Shown one piece after another: positions 1-10,295 of a stretch of 64,000 bases of DNA; the first letter of the stretch is position 1, and each line of letters begins with the position of its first letter. The stretch covers positions 248,001 to 312,000 of the forward strand of contig NZ_CP029378.1 of assembly GCF_003268675.1 (NCBI RefSeq). Direction: 5' to 3'. The notes beneath the pieces are model-generated. The model was not told the origin of the DNA. It worked only from the letters and a program-made list of their open reading frames with translations, and made no database searches. A program made the translations under genes and the position numbers. This DNA comes from Streptomyces bacillaris. GTDB taxonomy: Bacteria > Actinomycetota > Actinomycetes > Streptomycetales > Streptomycetaceae.

Positions 1-374
1 AGCAGGAGCGGGCGGGCGGCCAGGTCGCGTTCCTCGCGCAGCTCCTGGCCGGCGCCCAGACCCAGCCCCGGCTGGCGCCCGCCACCGCGGCCGGGCTCGA
101 CCTGTGGACCGCCGAGATCGAGAAGGTGCTCGTACGCGTCCTGGCGGGCTCCCCGCTGGGCGAGTTCACCGATCCGGTGGGGCTCGCACGTGCGGTGGCC
201 GGGTCGTTCGTCGGCCTGGAGCTGTACGAGGGGGTCGACCCGGAGGGCGCGGTGCTGGCGTTCGACGCCCTGGAGCAGCTCGCCGAGCTGGCGGCCGTCC
301 TGGACGAGCTGGGCCCGGTGGCACGGCGCGCGGTACGCCACCGGCTCCGGCGCACGGGCAAGGGGCAGGGGTAG
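1..374 (+). CDS. TetR/AcrR-type regulator, C-terminal part (5' end outside window)
   Basis: The reading frame is open from base 3 to a TAG at 372-374, giving about 123 residues. The DNA-binding helix-turn-helix would lie upstream of the window. The visible part is all-helical with a run LAGSPLGEF, then GLARAVAGSFVGLELYEGVDPEG, which resembles the ligand-binding and dimerisation domain of TetR-family repressors. The ending is basic (RHRLRRTGKGQG). No partner gene is coupled: 107 bp separate it from the next gene. The family call rests on fold-like pattern alone, and the ligand is unknown. Confidence 0.6.
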   Translation, partial: QERAGGQVAFLAQLLAGAQTQPRLAPATAAGLDLWTAEIEKVLVRVLAGSPLGEFTDPVGLARAVAGSFVGLELYEGVDPEGAVLAFDALEQLAELAAVLDELGPVARRAVRHRLRRTGKGQG

Positions 375-480
375 GGGTAGGGACCCGGGGCGCACTGCGC
401 GGGCCGATCCACCGCCGTACGGTGGAAGAAGGGACACACACGCCCCACCGGATACGGCAGAAGGACGGCAGGTGCCCGCG

Positions 481-846
481 ATGGCCGGTGAGATCTCGTT
501 CTTCGAACTCGGGGTGGACGATCCGGAGAAGGCCCGGACGTTCTACGGCGCGCTGTTCGGCTGGCAGTTCGAGCCGGGCCCCTCGGGCGAGGGCGGCTAC
601 GCGATCGGGACGCCCAGCGGACAGGGCGGCGTCCACGGCGGCGATCCGGGGGCGGGGCCGTACCTCTTCTTCCGGGTCGACGACATGGCGGCCGCGGTGG
701 CGCAGGTGCGCGAGCTGGGCGGCAGCGTGCAGGGCGGTGACCCCGGCGAGGACGACGAGTCGGCCGCGCGGTTCGGGCGGTTCCGGCTCTGCCGCGACGA
801 CCAGGGCTCCCCCTTCGGCCTGCACGAACCGCCGGGCGTCCGCTGA
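481..846 (+). CDS. VOC-superfamily (glyoxalase/bleomycin-resistance-like) protein
   Basis: 121 residues, a single VOC domain filling the whole protein. The N-terminus FFELGVDDPEKARTFYGALFGW is the usual first beta-alpha unit of these proteins, and the C-terminus ends in the matching DDQGSPFGLHEP strand. Such small monodomain proteins usually dimerise, bind a metal or small ligand between modules, and act in the cytoplasm. The substrate cannot be deduced. The ATG at 481 follows a weak AGG-containing site. It stands alone, with gaps of 107 and 256 bp, so it probably has its own promoter. Confidence 0.8.
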   Translation: MAGEISFFELGVDDPEKARTFYGALFGWQFEPGPSGEGGYAIGTPSGQGGVHGGDPGAGPYLFFRVDDMAAAVAQVRELGGSVQGGDPGEDDESAARFGRFRLCRDDQGSPFGLHEPPGVR

Positions 847-1041
847 CAGTTCCGGGTCCCCGGCCACGGCCGGAACACCGATGGAACGTGCCGGGAAGGT
901 TCCGGGAACGTTCTGCGCGGTGCGAGCAACCCCAGGCGCCCCGCCGCCGTCTTGATCACTGACAGAACGGTTCGCCGCCCCAGGCAGGGTGGCGTCCGCC
1001 CCCACCTGTACCGGGCCCGGAGAACCGGCCGACTATACACT

Positions 1042-1057
1042 CCATGTATAAACATGG
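1042..1057. promoter_or_regulatory. Palindrome in a TATA-rich patch upstream of the TPR gene
   Basis: Six-base arms CCATGT and ACATGG are separated by ATAA, inside the only A/T-rich stretch of the 256-bp gap, 46 bp before the ATG of the TPR gene. The TATAC and TATAAA stretches could supply a -10 element. This is a plausible operator, but no regulator can be assigned. Confidence 0.35.
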
Positions 1058-1102
1058 GGCATAGCGGCCACCGGCAGCCCGGCCACCGCGCGGAAGGCAC
1101 CC

Positions 1103-2242
1103 ATGCAGACCAAGGCACTGGCGCCCGAGTACCAGGGCGCGCTCACCAAGATGTCGGTGAACGCCTCCCTCACCGATGTCCTGGCCGAAGGCGTACGGCA
1201 TCTGAAACAGGCCGAGCTGTCCGGCTCCCAGGAGGAGGTGGCCCGGACCGGGCTCGCCGTGGCCGAGTCACACCGTCGGCTGGGCCAGGTGGAGGAGGCG
1301 GACCGGGCGTGGAAGGCCAGCTACCGGGCCGCGCGCTCGGCCGGGGCGACCGGGGCGATGGCCTGGGCGCTGTGGAGCGGGGGCACGCTGGCGCGTCAAC
1401 GGGGTTCGCTGCGCCTCGCGTTCCGGCTGCTGGGGCTCGCCGCCGAGCTGGGCAAGCAGGGCGGGGACGTGGTGGCGCGCGGCTACTCGCTCGCCGGACT
1501 GGCCGAGACCGGGCGCATCCAGGGCGACTACGAGACCGTCGCCACCCTGCACGAGCAGCTTCTCTCCGAGGCCCGCGCCCGGGGCGAGGCACGCCATACG
1601 GTGTGGGCGCTGGAGGGGATCGCGCAGATCCACCGCAACACCGGCCGGCTCGACTCGGCCCTGGCCATGTTCGAGGAGGCGGCAGCGCTCGCGGGCGGCG
1701 CGGACGACCGGCGGGGCCGGGCCTGGGCCCTGCGCGGCATCGCTGACATCGTTTCCCTCCGGGACGGCGGGACCGAACGCGCACTCGCCCTGCTCTCCGA
1801 GGCCGAGGTCACCTGCCGGGAGATGAAGCTCTCCAGCGCACTCGCCTACAACCACAAGATGCGGGCCAACGTCCTCTTCCGCGCCGGGCAGTACGAGGAG
1901 GCCCGCGAGGTCTACGAGCAGGCGCTCGGGGAGTTCCGCGCGATGACCGAGCCCCGGGGCGAGGCGCTGGCGGCCCTCGGCCTGGTCAAGGCACGGGCCC
2001 GGCTCGGCCGGGACCGCGCGGCCACCGCCGCCGACCTGGACGAACTGCGCGGCAGGCTCAGCCGGATCGGGCTGCTCAACGCCCGGGAGATGGTGGAGAG
2101 GGCGTACACGGAGCTGGGGGTGGAGCGCGCGGGGGACGACGGGGACGGCGGCCCCGCCCCGGCCGCCTCCGGCTCACCCGACACCTCAGGGTTCCCCGCT
2201 CCCGCCTCCTCCGCCGCCCGCGAGGAGGCCCCGGTCCGATGA
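1103..2242 (+). CDS. Tetratricopeptide-repeat protein
   Basis: 379 residues built from repeated helical hairpins of roughly 40 residues with TPR spacing, for example the Gly/Ala pattern in DYETVATLHEQLLSEARARG and GQYEEAREVYEQALGEF. There is no signal peptide or DNA-binding domain. The tail after residue 345 is Pro/Ala/Ser-rich and probably disordered. The start is supported by GGAAGG 5 bp upstream. It overlaps the following polyprenyl synthetase by ATGA, so the two are translated together. TPR proteins act as binding scaffolds, and a role in organising the prenyltransferase is inference. Confidence 0.75.
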   Translation: MQTKALAPEYQGALTKMSVNASLTDVLAEGVRHLKQAELSGSQEEVARTGLAVAESHRRLGQVEEADRAWKASYRAARSAGATGAMAWALWSGGTLARQRGSLRLAFRLLGLAAELGKQGGDVVARGYSLAGLAETGRIQGDYETVATLHEQLLSEARARGEARHTVWALEGIAQIHRNTGRLDSALAMFEEAAALAGGADDRRGRAWALRGIADIVSLRDGGTERALALLSEAEVTCREMKLSSALAYNHKMRANVLFRAGQYEEAREVYEQALGEFRAMTEPRGEALAALGLVKARARLGRDRAATAADLDELRGRLSRIGLLNAREMVERAYTELGVERAGDDGDGGPAPAASGSPDTSGFPAPASSAAREEAPVR

Positions 2243-3288
2243 CGTTGTCCACGACCCGTCAGGCGGCCGCCCCCGAGATACTCGACCGGTGCCGTGAGCT
2301 CGTCCGGCCCGCCCTGGTCGAGTCGGTGCGCCGGCTCCACCCCTGGCACGCCGAGACCGCCGCCTTCTCGCTGGGGTGGAGCGGGGTCGACGGCTCCCCG
2401 GTCCCCGGTTCGCAGGGCAAGGGGGTCCGCCAGGCGCTCGCCGTGCTGGGGGCCGAGGCCGCCGGGGGCAGCGGCCTCGACGGGGTCACCGGGGCGGTCG
2501 CCGTCGAGCTGGTCCACACCTTCTCCCTCATCCACGACGACATCATGGACGGCGACGAGACCCGGCGCCGCCGCCCGACGGTGTGGAAGGCGTACGGCAC
2601 CGGGCCCGCGGTCCTGGCGGGGGACGCGCTCTTCGCCCTGGCCGTCCGGACCCTGACGGAGGTCCCCGCGCCCACCGGCCCGGCGGCGGTGCGGCGGCTG
2701 TCGGGGGCGCTGGGCGATCTGGTGCACGGTCAGGCGCAGGACCTGCTCTTCGAGTCCCGGCCGTGGACGGGGCCCGAGGCGGTCCTGCCGCACGAGTACC
2801 GCGCGATGGCCGCGCAGAAGACCGGCTCCCTGCTCGGCTGCTCGGCCGCCCTGGGCGCGGTGCTGGCCGGGGCTCCGGCGGCGACGGCCGACGCGCTGGA
2901 CCGGGCGGGGCGGCATCTGGGGGTGGCGTTCCAGGCGGTGGACGACCTGCTGGGCATCTGGGGCGATCCGCAGCTCACGGGGAAGCCGGTCCACAGCGAT
3001 CTGCGCCGGCTCAAGAAGACCTTTCCGGTCCTGGCGGCCCTCGCCTCCGACCACCCGGCGGCCCAGCGGCTGGAGGCCGTACTCACCGGGCCGGGCCCGC
3101 TCGACGAGGCGGGGCTGCACCGGGCGGCCGGGCTCGTCGACGAGGCGGGCGGGCGCCGGGCCACGGTCACCGAGGCCCGGGACCATCTGCGGGCCGCCAG
3201 CGCCTGTCTGGACGGGGTGGATCTCGCCGAGGGCGCGCGGGGTGACCTGCTCACCCTGATCCCGTTCCTGGTCGACCGCACGGGGTGA
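2239..3288 (+). CDS. Polyprenyl (isoprenyl diphosphate) synthetase
   Basis: 349 residues, trans-isoprenyl diphosphate synthase fold. The first aspartate-rich motif is HDDIMDGDE (DDxxD) and the second is the shorter DDLLGIWGD. Both bind Mg-diphosphate during condensation of IPP with an allylic diphosphate in the cytoplasm. Product chain length cannot be read from the sequence with confidence. The Gly-rich SQGKGVRQALAVLGAEAAGG segment resembles actinobacterial synthetases known as cargo of family 2 encapsulins, but here the N-terminal extension is short and no encapsulin or terpene cyclase gene is adjacent. It is translationally coupled to the TPR gene upstream. Confidence 0.88.
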   Translation: MTLSTTRQAAAPEILDRCRELVRPALVESVRRLHPWHAETAAFSLGWSGVDGSPVPGSQGKGVRQALAVLGAEAAGGSGLDGVTGAVAVELVHTFSLIHDDIMDGDETRRRRPTVWKAYGTGPAVLAGDALFALAVRTLTEVPAPTGPAAVRRLSGALGDLVHGQAQDLLFESRPWTGPEAVLPHEYRAMAAQKTGSLLGCSAALGAVLAGAPAATADALDRAGRHLGVAFQAVDDLLGIWGDPQLTGKPVHSDLRRLKKTFPVLAALASDHPAAQRLEAVLTGPGPLDEAGLHRAAGLVDEAGGRRATVTEARDHLRAASACLDGVDLAEGARGDLLTLIPFLVDRTG

Positions 3289-3301
3289 CCCGGGCCCGGC
3301 G

Positions 3302-3339
3302 GGCGGTGGGCCCGGGGATGCCTCCCGGGGCCCACCGCC
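3302..3339 (+). terminator. Strong hairpin after the polyprenyl synthetase gene
   Basis: Arms of 16 bases (3302-3317 and 3324-3339), starting GGCGGTGGGCCC, pair with one internal mismatch around a 6-base loop, 14 bp after the stop codon. There is no T tract, as is common for Streptomyces terminators. Confidence 0.7.
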
Positions 3340-3472
3340 GTCTCCCTCTCCCCCCTCGCGGCCGGGACCACCGGGCGGCCCCCGGAGCCCCGCCCCCGGC
3401 TGAAAGGATGAACGGCACACCAGGAGCCCCCTGCTGGAGCACCACGGACCACCACGAAAGGCCGGACCCCGT

Positions 3473-4075
3473 ATGAACCCCCTCCCCGCCCCCGTACAGG
3501 CTCTGATCGTGGTGGACCTCCAGTCGGCCTTCGTGGCGGGCGACCACCCGGTGCCCGACGCGCCCCGGCTGCTGGACCGGGTGGGCGGCCTGGTCCGCCG
3601 GGCCCGGGCGGCCGGGGCGCTCGTCGTCCATCTGCAGAACGACGGACCGGCCGGGGAGCCGGACGAGCCGCACACCCCCGGCTGGGAGTTGCACCTTCCG
3701 GTGCACGGTGGCCCGGCGGAGAAGGTGATCCGCAAGAGCGAGGACGACGGCTTCGAGGGAACCTCACTGGCGGACGAACTGACGGCCGCCGGGGTCGGTT
3801 CGCTCGCGGTGTGCGGGGTGATGTCGGAGATGTGCGTCCTCGCGACCGCCCGCCGGGCGCTGGAGCTGGGGTACCGGGTGGTGCTGCCGCACGACGCCCA
3901 CGCCACGTACGACATTCCCGCCGCGCCGGGAATCAGCGAGGCCGTTCCGGCGGCCATGGCGTCCCGGGTGGCCGAATGGGCCCTGGGGGACGAGGTGGAG
4001 GTCGTCGCCCGCACCGAGGACGTACGGTTCCCGGCCACCCGTGCGGAGCCCTTTGCCGACAATAGAACTGCCTGA
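3473..4075 (+). CDS. Isochorismatase-fold cysteine hydrolase
   Basis: 200 residues, the usual length for the family. The catalytic triad is visible as Asp15 (ALIVVDLQ), Lys88 (VIRKSEDD) and Cys121 (CGVMSEMCV), with the non-prolyl peptide before the Cys region. Members hydrolyse amides, imines or vinyl ethers through a cysteine (nicotinamidase, N-carbamoylsarcosine amidase, isochorismatase). The substrate here is unknown. Cytosolic. It stands as a single gene downstream of a terminator. Confidence 0.88.
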   Translation: MNPLPAPVQALIVVDLQSAFVAGDHPVPDAPRLLDRVGGLVRRARAAGALVVHLQNDGPAGEPDEPHTPGWELHLPVHGGPAEKVIRKSEDDGFEGTSLADELTAAGVGSLAVCGVMSEMCVLATARRALELGYRVVLPHDAHATYDIPAAPGISEAVPAAMASRVAEWALGDEVEVVARTEDVRFPATRAEPFADNRTA

Positions 4076-4391
4076 CCGTCAAACGGATGGCGATGCCATC
4101 CACTACGGCAACCGGCCTCTCCCGAAGTGCGCGAACAGGGTGACACCTGACCGGAGCAATTTCCCCGCCGTTCTCGGGAATTCTTGCCAAGTCCCTCCCC
4201 CGCCGCCCTTTCACCGCAGGAATCCGACGTCTTCCCGGCCACGCGGAGCGGCCTCGCGGGCCACCTGATCAGCGGAATCGTGCGCGTAATCCTCACGTGG
4301 TCGTATGAGCGAGTCACGCGCACGATTTCGCCACATGTCTGCCAAAGTGCACTTCGGCTTTACTCACCGGATTGAGCGAAGAGAGCCGTAC
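4076..4391. other. 316-bp leader region of the exopolysaccharide operon
   Basis: No gene is supported here. The base composition is clearly lower in GC than the flanking genes, and it contains the 12-bp inverted repeat listed at 4276-4327. An in-frame ATG at 4305 could extend the first glycosyltransferase by 29 residues. The GTG at 4392 is preferred because GAAGAG sits 8-9 bp before it and homology-like sequence begins after it. The promoter probably lies in the first 200 bp. Confidence 0.5.
4276..4327. promoter_or_regulatory. 12-bp perfect inverted repeat upstream of the polysaccharide operon
   Basis: Arms AATCGTGCGCGT (4276-4287) and ACGCGCACGATT (4316-4327) are separated by 28 bp, ending 64 bp before the GTG start. 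This could be a dimer operator pair, a cruciform or an RNA hairpin in the leader. Confidence 0.45.
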
Positions 4392-5563
4392 GTGCTGCAC
4401 ATGCGTCGTGCCGAAGAAAGACAATTGACGGTCCTTCATTTGGTTCAGCCCGTGGACGGTGGAGTGGCCAGGGTCGTCACCGATCTCGTCAGGGCCCAGG
4501 TCGGGGCCGGGCTGCGGCCCGTGGTGGCCTGCCCGCCCGGGAGTCCGCTGGCCGCCGGGGCGGCCGCCGCCGGGGCCCGGGTCCGCGGCTGGTCCGCCAC
4601 CCGGGCGCCGGGCCCGCGGCTGGCCGGTGAGGTGGCCGCCGCGCGGCGGATCGTCCGCGACTGCGCCCCGCACGTGGTGCACGCGCACAGCGCCAAGGCC
4701 GGTCTGGCGGGCCGGATCGCCGTCCGGGGCAAGGTGCCCACGGTGTTCCAGCCGCACGCCTGGTCCTTCGAGGCGGTGGCCGGGCGCACCGCCGAACTGG
4801 CCCTGGGCTGGGAGCGGTTCGGGGCGCGGTGGGCCGATCACATCCTCTGTGTCAGCGAGTCCGAGCGGCGCACCGGGCAGGAGGCGGGCATCGCCGCCCG
4901 CTGGTCGGTGATCCACAACGGCATCGACCTCGACCGCTTCCGTCCCGGCGGACCGGCCGACCGCACCACGGCCCGGGCCTCCTTGCCCTTACTCGACGCC
5001 GTCGCCCCCGAGGCCCTCCTCGTCGTCTGCGTCGGCCGCCTGACCCGGCAGAAGGGCCAGGACGTGCTGCTCGACGCCTGGCGGCGCGTCGACGTCCCCG
5101 GTGCGCGGCTGGTCCTGGTGGGCGACGGCCCCGACCGGGCCGGTCTGGAGGGCGCGGCCCCGGCCGGTGTCCTGTTCACCGGGGCGAGCGCCGACGTACG
5201 GCCCTGGATCCACGCGGCGGACGTCGTCGTCCTGCCGTCCCGCTGGGAAGGCATGGCGCTGGCCCCGCTGGAGGCCATGGCCTGCGGCCGGCCCGTGGTG
5301 CTGAGCGAGGTCGGCGGGGCGCGCGAGAGCGTCCCGCCGGGCGACGAGGACCACCTTCTCGTACCGCCCGAGGACCCCGTGGCGCTGGCGGCCTCGCTCA
5401 CCGCGCTCCTCACCGATCCGGAGCTGCGCGAGGCGGTGTCCCGCCGGGCCCTGCGCCATGCCCGGGCGGCGTTCGACGTCCGACGGACCGCGGGGGCGGT
5501 TGCCGGTCTCTACCAGGAAATTGTCTCCCTGTCCGGCCCCACGATGAGGAAGCGCACCGAGCG

Positions 5564-5567
<4 letters not shown>
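4392..5567 (+). CDS. Family 4 glycosyltransferase, first gene of the exopolysaccharide operon
   Basis: 391 residues, GT-B fold, GT4 type. The N-terminal domain begins LTVLHLVQPVDGGVARVVTDL (acceptor side). The C-terminal donor domain has VCVGRLTRQKG and the EX7E-like SRWEGMALAPLEAMACG. It transfers a nucleotide sugar to the lipid-linked repeat unit at the inner membrane face. Start chosen at GTG 4392 because of GAAGAG upstream; ATG 4305 and ATG 4401 are alternatives. A leucine TTA codon at 4989-4991, very rare in Streptomyces, would make translation depend on the bldA tRNA. It overlaps the next gene by ATGA. Confidence 0.88.
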
Positions 5568-7045
<1,478 letters not shown>

Positions 7046-7047
7046 CG

Positions 7048-8415
7048 ATGACCACCACCACGCTCACCGCCCCGGCGCCCGGCGCCCCTTCCCGTACCGT
7101 CGCGCGCCCCCGCCGCGCCGGGTGGCTCCGGCACTGGCCGCTGCTGCCGCTCATCGCGACCGTCCTGCTGCCCGCCCTGCCGTACGGCCTGGGCGTCGGC
7201 GGCGGCCCGTCGGTCGGACCGGCCGACATCGCCTCCGGCATCGCGGTGCTGGTCTGTGCGGGGCGCCTGCTGTACCTCCGGCAGCGCCCGCTGAGCGGGG
7301 CCGCCGCCCTGGTGCTGGGGCTGCCCGCCGTGGGCTTCGCGGTGGCGACGGTGACCGCCGCCGATCCGGCCGCGGCCCTGCCGGGCCTGGTCCGCTACCT
7401 CCAGGTCTTCGTCCTGGTCCCGGCCGCCGTCTGCCTGCTCCTCAAGGACGCCCACGGTTTCCGGATCGTCGCCGGGGCGCTGGTGGTCCTGGCGCTCGTG
7501 CAGGGCGCGGTGGGGGTCGAGCAGTACGTCACCGGGACCGGCGCCTCGTACATGGGCGAGGAGATCCGCGCGGTCGGCACCTTCGGGCCCAGCGACATCA
7601 TGGGCATGGCCACGGTCGTCGCCTACGGGCTCCTGGCCGCCGCCGCGTGTGCCCTGCGCACCCCGCGCACCGCTCCCGCCTGGCTGCGGCCGTGCGCGGC
7701 GGTCGTCGCCGTCGGGCTGATCGTGCCGCTGACACTCTCCTTCAGCCGGGGCGTGTGGCTCGCCACCGCGGCGGCCCTGCTCGTGTCGCTGGCCCTGGCC
7801 GGCCGCCGGCAGGCGCTGACCTCGCTGGCGGTGCTCGGCGCCTCGGCCGTCGTCCTGGTCGGCGGGTTCGGCATCGGCTCGCAGCCGATCGCCGAGCGGG
7901 CCGCGTCCGTGACCCAGGTGACCCGGGCGCCGGACCGTTCGGTGAGCGACCGGTACGCCATGTGGAGCGCGGCGGGCTCCATGTGGCGCGAGCAGCCCGC
8001 GACCGGCGTCGGCCTCAAGGGGTTCCCCGCTCACCGGGACGCCCACGCCTCGGTCGGCCTCTCCTCCGGCAGCGACACGGCGGGCGCGGGCCAGGAGTTC
8101 CGGCGGCAGGCGCTGCTCTCCCCGCACAACATGTATCTGCTCATCCTCAGCGAGCAGGGCCTGATCGGTCTGACCGCCGTGGTGGGCAGCTGGGCGGCGA
8201 TCCTGGTCGGTGCCGTACGGAGACTGCGGCGCGCCCGGTCGCGCGGTGAAGCGGCCATGGACTGCGGTCTGGTGGCGGTCGCCCTGATGACCTGGCAGTG
8301 CGTCAACTTCCTGTACTCCGACATCGGCGGGCCCACCACCGTGCTGGGCGGCGTCATCCTCGGGCTCGCCGCCTGGTGGGCGCTGGCCGAGCCGGAGAAG
8401 GCGGGCACCGCGTGA
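7048..8415 (+). CDS. O-antigen ligase/polymerase-type membrane protein
   Basis: 455 residues with about ten or more hydrophobic helices and one large external loop (roughly residues 285-360) holding GVGLKGFPAHRD, the pattern of the Wzy_C (O-antigen ligase/polymerase) family. Predicted to polymerise or attach the lipid-linked repeat units outside the membrane. ATG at 7048 follows the previous stop by 2 bp and the gene overlaps the next by GTGA. Polymerase versus ligase cannot be told apart from sequence alone. Confidence 0.8.
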   Translation: MTTTTLTAPAPGAPSRTVARPRRAGWLRHWPLLPLIATVLLPALPYGLGVGGGPSVGPADIASGIAVLVCAGRLLYLRQRPLSGAAALVLGLPAVGFAVATVTAADPAAALPGLVRYLQVFVLVPAAVCLLLKDAHGFRIVAGALVVLALVQGAVGVEQYVTGTGASYMGEEIRAVGTFGPSDIMGMATVVAYGLLAAAACALRTPRTAPAWLRPCAAVVAVGLIVPLTLSFSRGVWLATAAALLVSLALAGRRQALTSLAVLGASAVVLVGGFGIGSQPIAERAASVTQVTRAPDRSVSDRYAMWSAAGSMWREQPATGVGLKGFPAHRDAHASVGLSSGSDTAGAGQEFRRQALLSPHNMYLLILSEQGLIGLTAVVGSWAAILVGAVRRLRRARSRGEAAMDCGLVAVALMTWQCVNFLYSDIGGPTTVLGGVILGLAAWWALAEPEKAGTA

Positions 8416-10295
8416 GCGAGACCGGTACGGGGACGGGGGCGGAGGCTCTCCCCCAGACCGAGGCCCTCCCGCAGGCCGGGGCTCTCCCGCAGGCAGAGGA
8501 GGCCCTCCCCCCGTCGGAGGCCCTGGCCCACGCCGAGCCCGCCCCTCCGCTGCTCCCGGCCCCCGGCCAGCCCCCCGGCTCCGGCCCCGGCGGACGCGGG
8601 ACCACGGCCGTCGACCCCGCTCCGGACCCCGCCGACGGCGGTGAGGCACCGGGTCTCGGCTCGTTCCTCGCCCGGGCGGCGGCCGCCACGGCGGTGCTCA
8701 CCGTGCTCGGGGCCGCGCTCGGGCTGGTGCGGGACCAGGCGATCGCCCGGTACTTCGGCGCGAGCGACGCCAGCGACGCGTTCCTGATCGCCTGGACCGT
8801 GCCGGAGATGGCGGCCACGCTCCTCATCGAGGACGGGATGGCGCTGCTCCTCGTCCCGGCCTTCAGCCTCGCCCTCACCCGCCGCGCCGCCGACCAGGCC
8901 ACCACGGAGCCCGGCACCGGGTCCGCCGGAGCCACCGGGGAGTCCAACGACGGGAAGGCCGAGCCCACCGGGGAGCCCGGACCCGACCCCGTACGGGAAC
9001 TCGTGGCGGTCACCCTGCCCCGGCTCTGTCTCCTGCTCACGGCCGGGGCCGCCCTGCTGATGGTGGGCGCCCCCTGGGTGGTCGGCGTCCTCGCGCCCGG
9101 GCTCGCCGATCCCGGGCTCGCGGTGGACTGCACCCGGCTGACCGCCGTCACCGTGCTCACCTTCGGCATCACCGGCTACTTCAGCGCCGCCCTGCGCGCC
9201 CACCGCAGCTTCCTGCCGCCCGCCGGGGTCTATGTCGCGTACAACATCGGCATCATCGGCATGACGCTGGCGCTGCACGCCGTGTGGGGCGTCCGGGCCG
9301 CGGCGGCGGGTGTGGCCGTCGGCAGTCTGCTGATGATCCTCACCCAGCTCCCCACCTTCCTGAAGCTGTTGCCCCTGGCCCGGCCACGCCTCCGGCGCCC
9401 GGTACGGCTCGGGCGGCGGGCCGTGCGGACCGCGCCGCTCCTGGGCATGACGGTCCTCGCCCCGATCGTGGTGTTCGTGGTGAGCCGCCAGTCCCAGGTA
9501 CTGGTCGAGCGGTTCCTCGCCTCCACGCTCCCGGCGGGCGCGATCTCGCATCTGAACTACGCGCAGAAGGTCGCGCAGATGCCGATGGTGCTCTCGCTGA
9601 TGATCTGCACGGTGACCTTCCCGGTCGTCGCGCGGGCGATGGCCGACGGGCAGCGGGAGAAGGCGCGGCGGCGGGTCGAGCGGGATCTCGCGCTGGCGGG
9701 CATGGTGGTGCTGCTCGGCACGGCGGTGGTGCTCGGTTACGCGCCCCAGATCATCGAAGTCCTCTTTCAGCGCGGCGCGTTCGACGTCTCCGACACCGAG
9801 GCCACCGCCCAGGTGATGCGGGTCTACGCGGCGGGGCTGCTCGGCCACTGTCTCGTGGGCGCGCTGAGCCGCCCGTTCTTCTCGTCGACCCGGCCCACCT
9901 GGTTCCCGGCGTTCGCCATGGGCACCGGGCTCCTGGTCACGATGGGCGCCGGTTACGCGCTGACGTACCGCTTCGGCGTCGACGGCATCGCCACCGCCAA
10001 CGCCCTCGGGATCAGCACCACCGCGCTGCTCCTGCTGATGGGGCTCGGCACCCGGGTGGTCCCGATCCGGGCGCGGGCGGTCACGGTGTCGCTCGGCCGC
10101 CTCACGGGCGCCGCCCTGGTGGCCGGGGCGGCGGGATGGGCCGCCGCCCCGATGGTGCCCGACGCGGTGCTGAGCCTGGCCGCCGGGTGTGTCCTCGTCC
10201 CCGCCGTCTTCTTCCTGACCGGGCTGGCCCTGCGCTCGCCCGAGGTCGTCTCCCTGCTGGCACTCATCCGACGGAGGTTCACTGATGGCCGCTGA
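8412..10295 (+). CDS. MurJ/Wzx-type lipid-linked saccharide flippase
   Basis: 627 residues, MVF/MOP superfamily. The first 85 residues are a Glu/Ala/Pro-rich, probably disordered cytosolic extension with LPQ(A/T)EALP repeats. The membrane core begins at FLARAAAATAVLTVLGAALG, followed by LVRDQAIARYFG, the conserved MurJ-like first loop. About 14 transmembrane segments follow. Its place inside the operon argues for flipping the polysaccharide repeat unit rather than lipid II. GTG start at 8412 overlaps the previous stop; the 3' end overlaps the deacetylase by 11 bp. Confidence 0.87.
   Translation: MSETGTGTGAEALPQTEALPQAGALPQAEEALPPSEALAHAEPAPPLLPAPGQPPGSGPGGRGTTAVDPAPDPADGGEAPGLGSFLARAAAATAVLTVLGAALGLVRDQAIARYFGASDASDAFLIAWTVPEMAATLLIEDGMALLLVPAFSLALTRRAADQATTEPGTGSAGATGESNDGKAEPTGEPGPDPVRELVAVTLPRLCLLLTAGAALLMVGAPWVVGVLAPGLADPGLAVDCTRLTAVTVLTFGITGYFSAALRAHRSFLPPAGVYVAYNIGIIGMTLALHAVWGVRAAAAGVAVGSLLMILTQLPTFLKLLPLARPRLRRPVRLGRRAVRTAPLLGMTVLAPIVVFVVSRQSQVLVERFLASTLPAGAISHLNYAQKVAQMPMVLSLMICTVTFPVVARAMADGQREKARRRVERDLALAGMVVLLGTAVVLGYAPQIIEVLFQRGAFDVSDTEATAQVMRVYAAGLLGHCLVGALSRPFFSSTRPTWFPAFAMGTGLLVTMGAGYALTYRFGVDGIATANALGISTTALLLLMGLGTRVVPIRARAVTVSLGRLTGAALVAGAAGWAAAPMVPDAVLSLAAGCVLVPAVFFLTGLALRSPEVVSLLALIRRRFTDGR

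Noticed and set aside
166..1005. Long minus-strand open frame over the TetR remnant and VOC gene
   Set aside because: Arg/Pro/Ala-rich translation without domains, antisense to a clear VOC domain; typical GC-rich shadow frame.
1912..4323. 803-codon minus-strand frame across the prenyl synthetase and hydrolase genes
   Set aside because: It runs opposite to two genes with intact catalytic motifs and has no recognisable domain.
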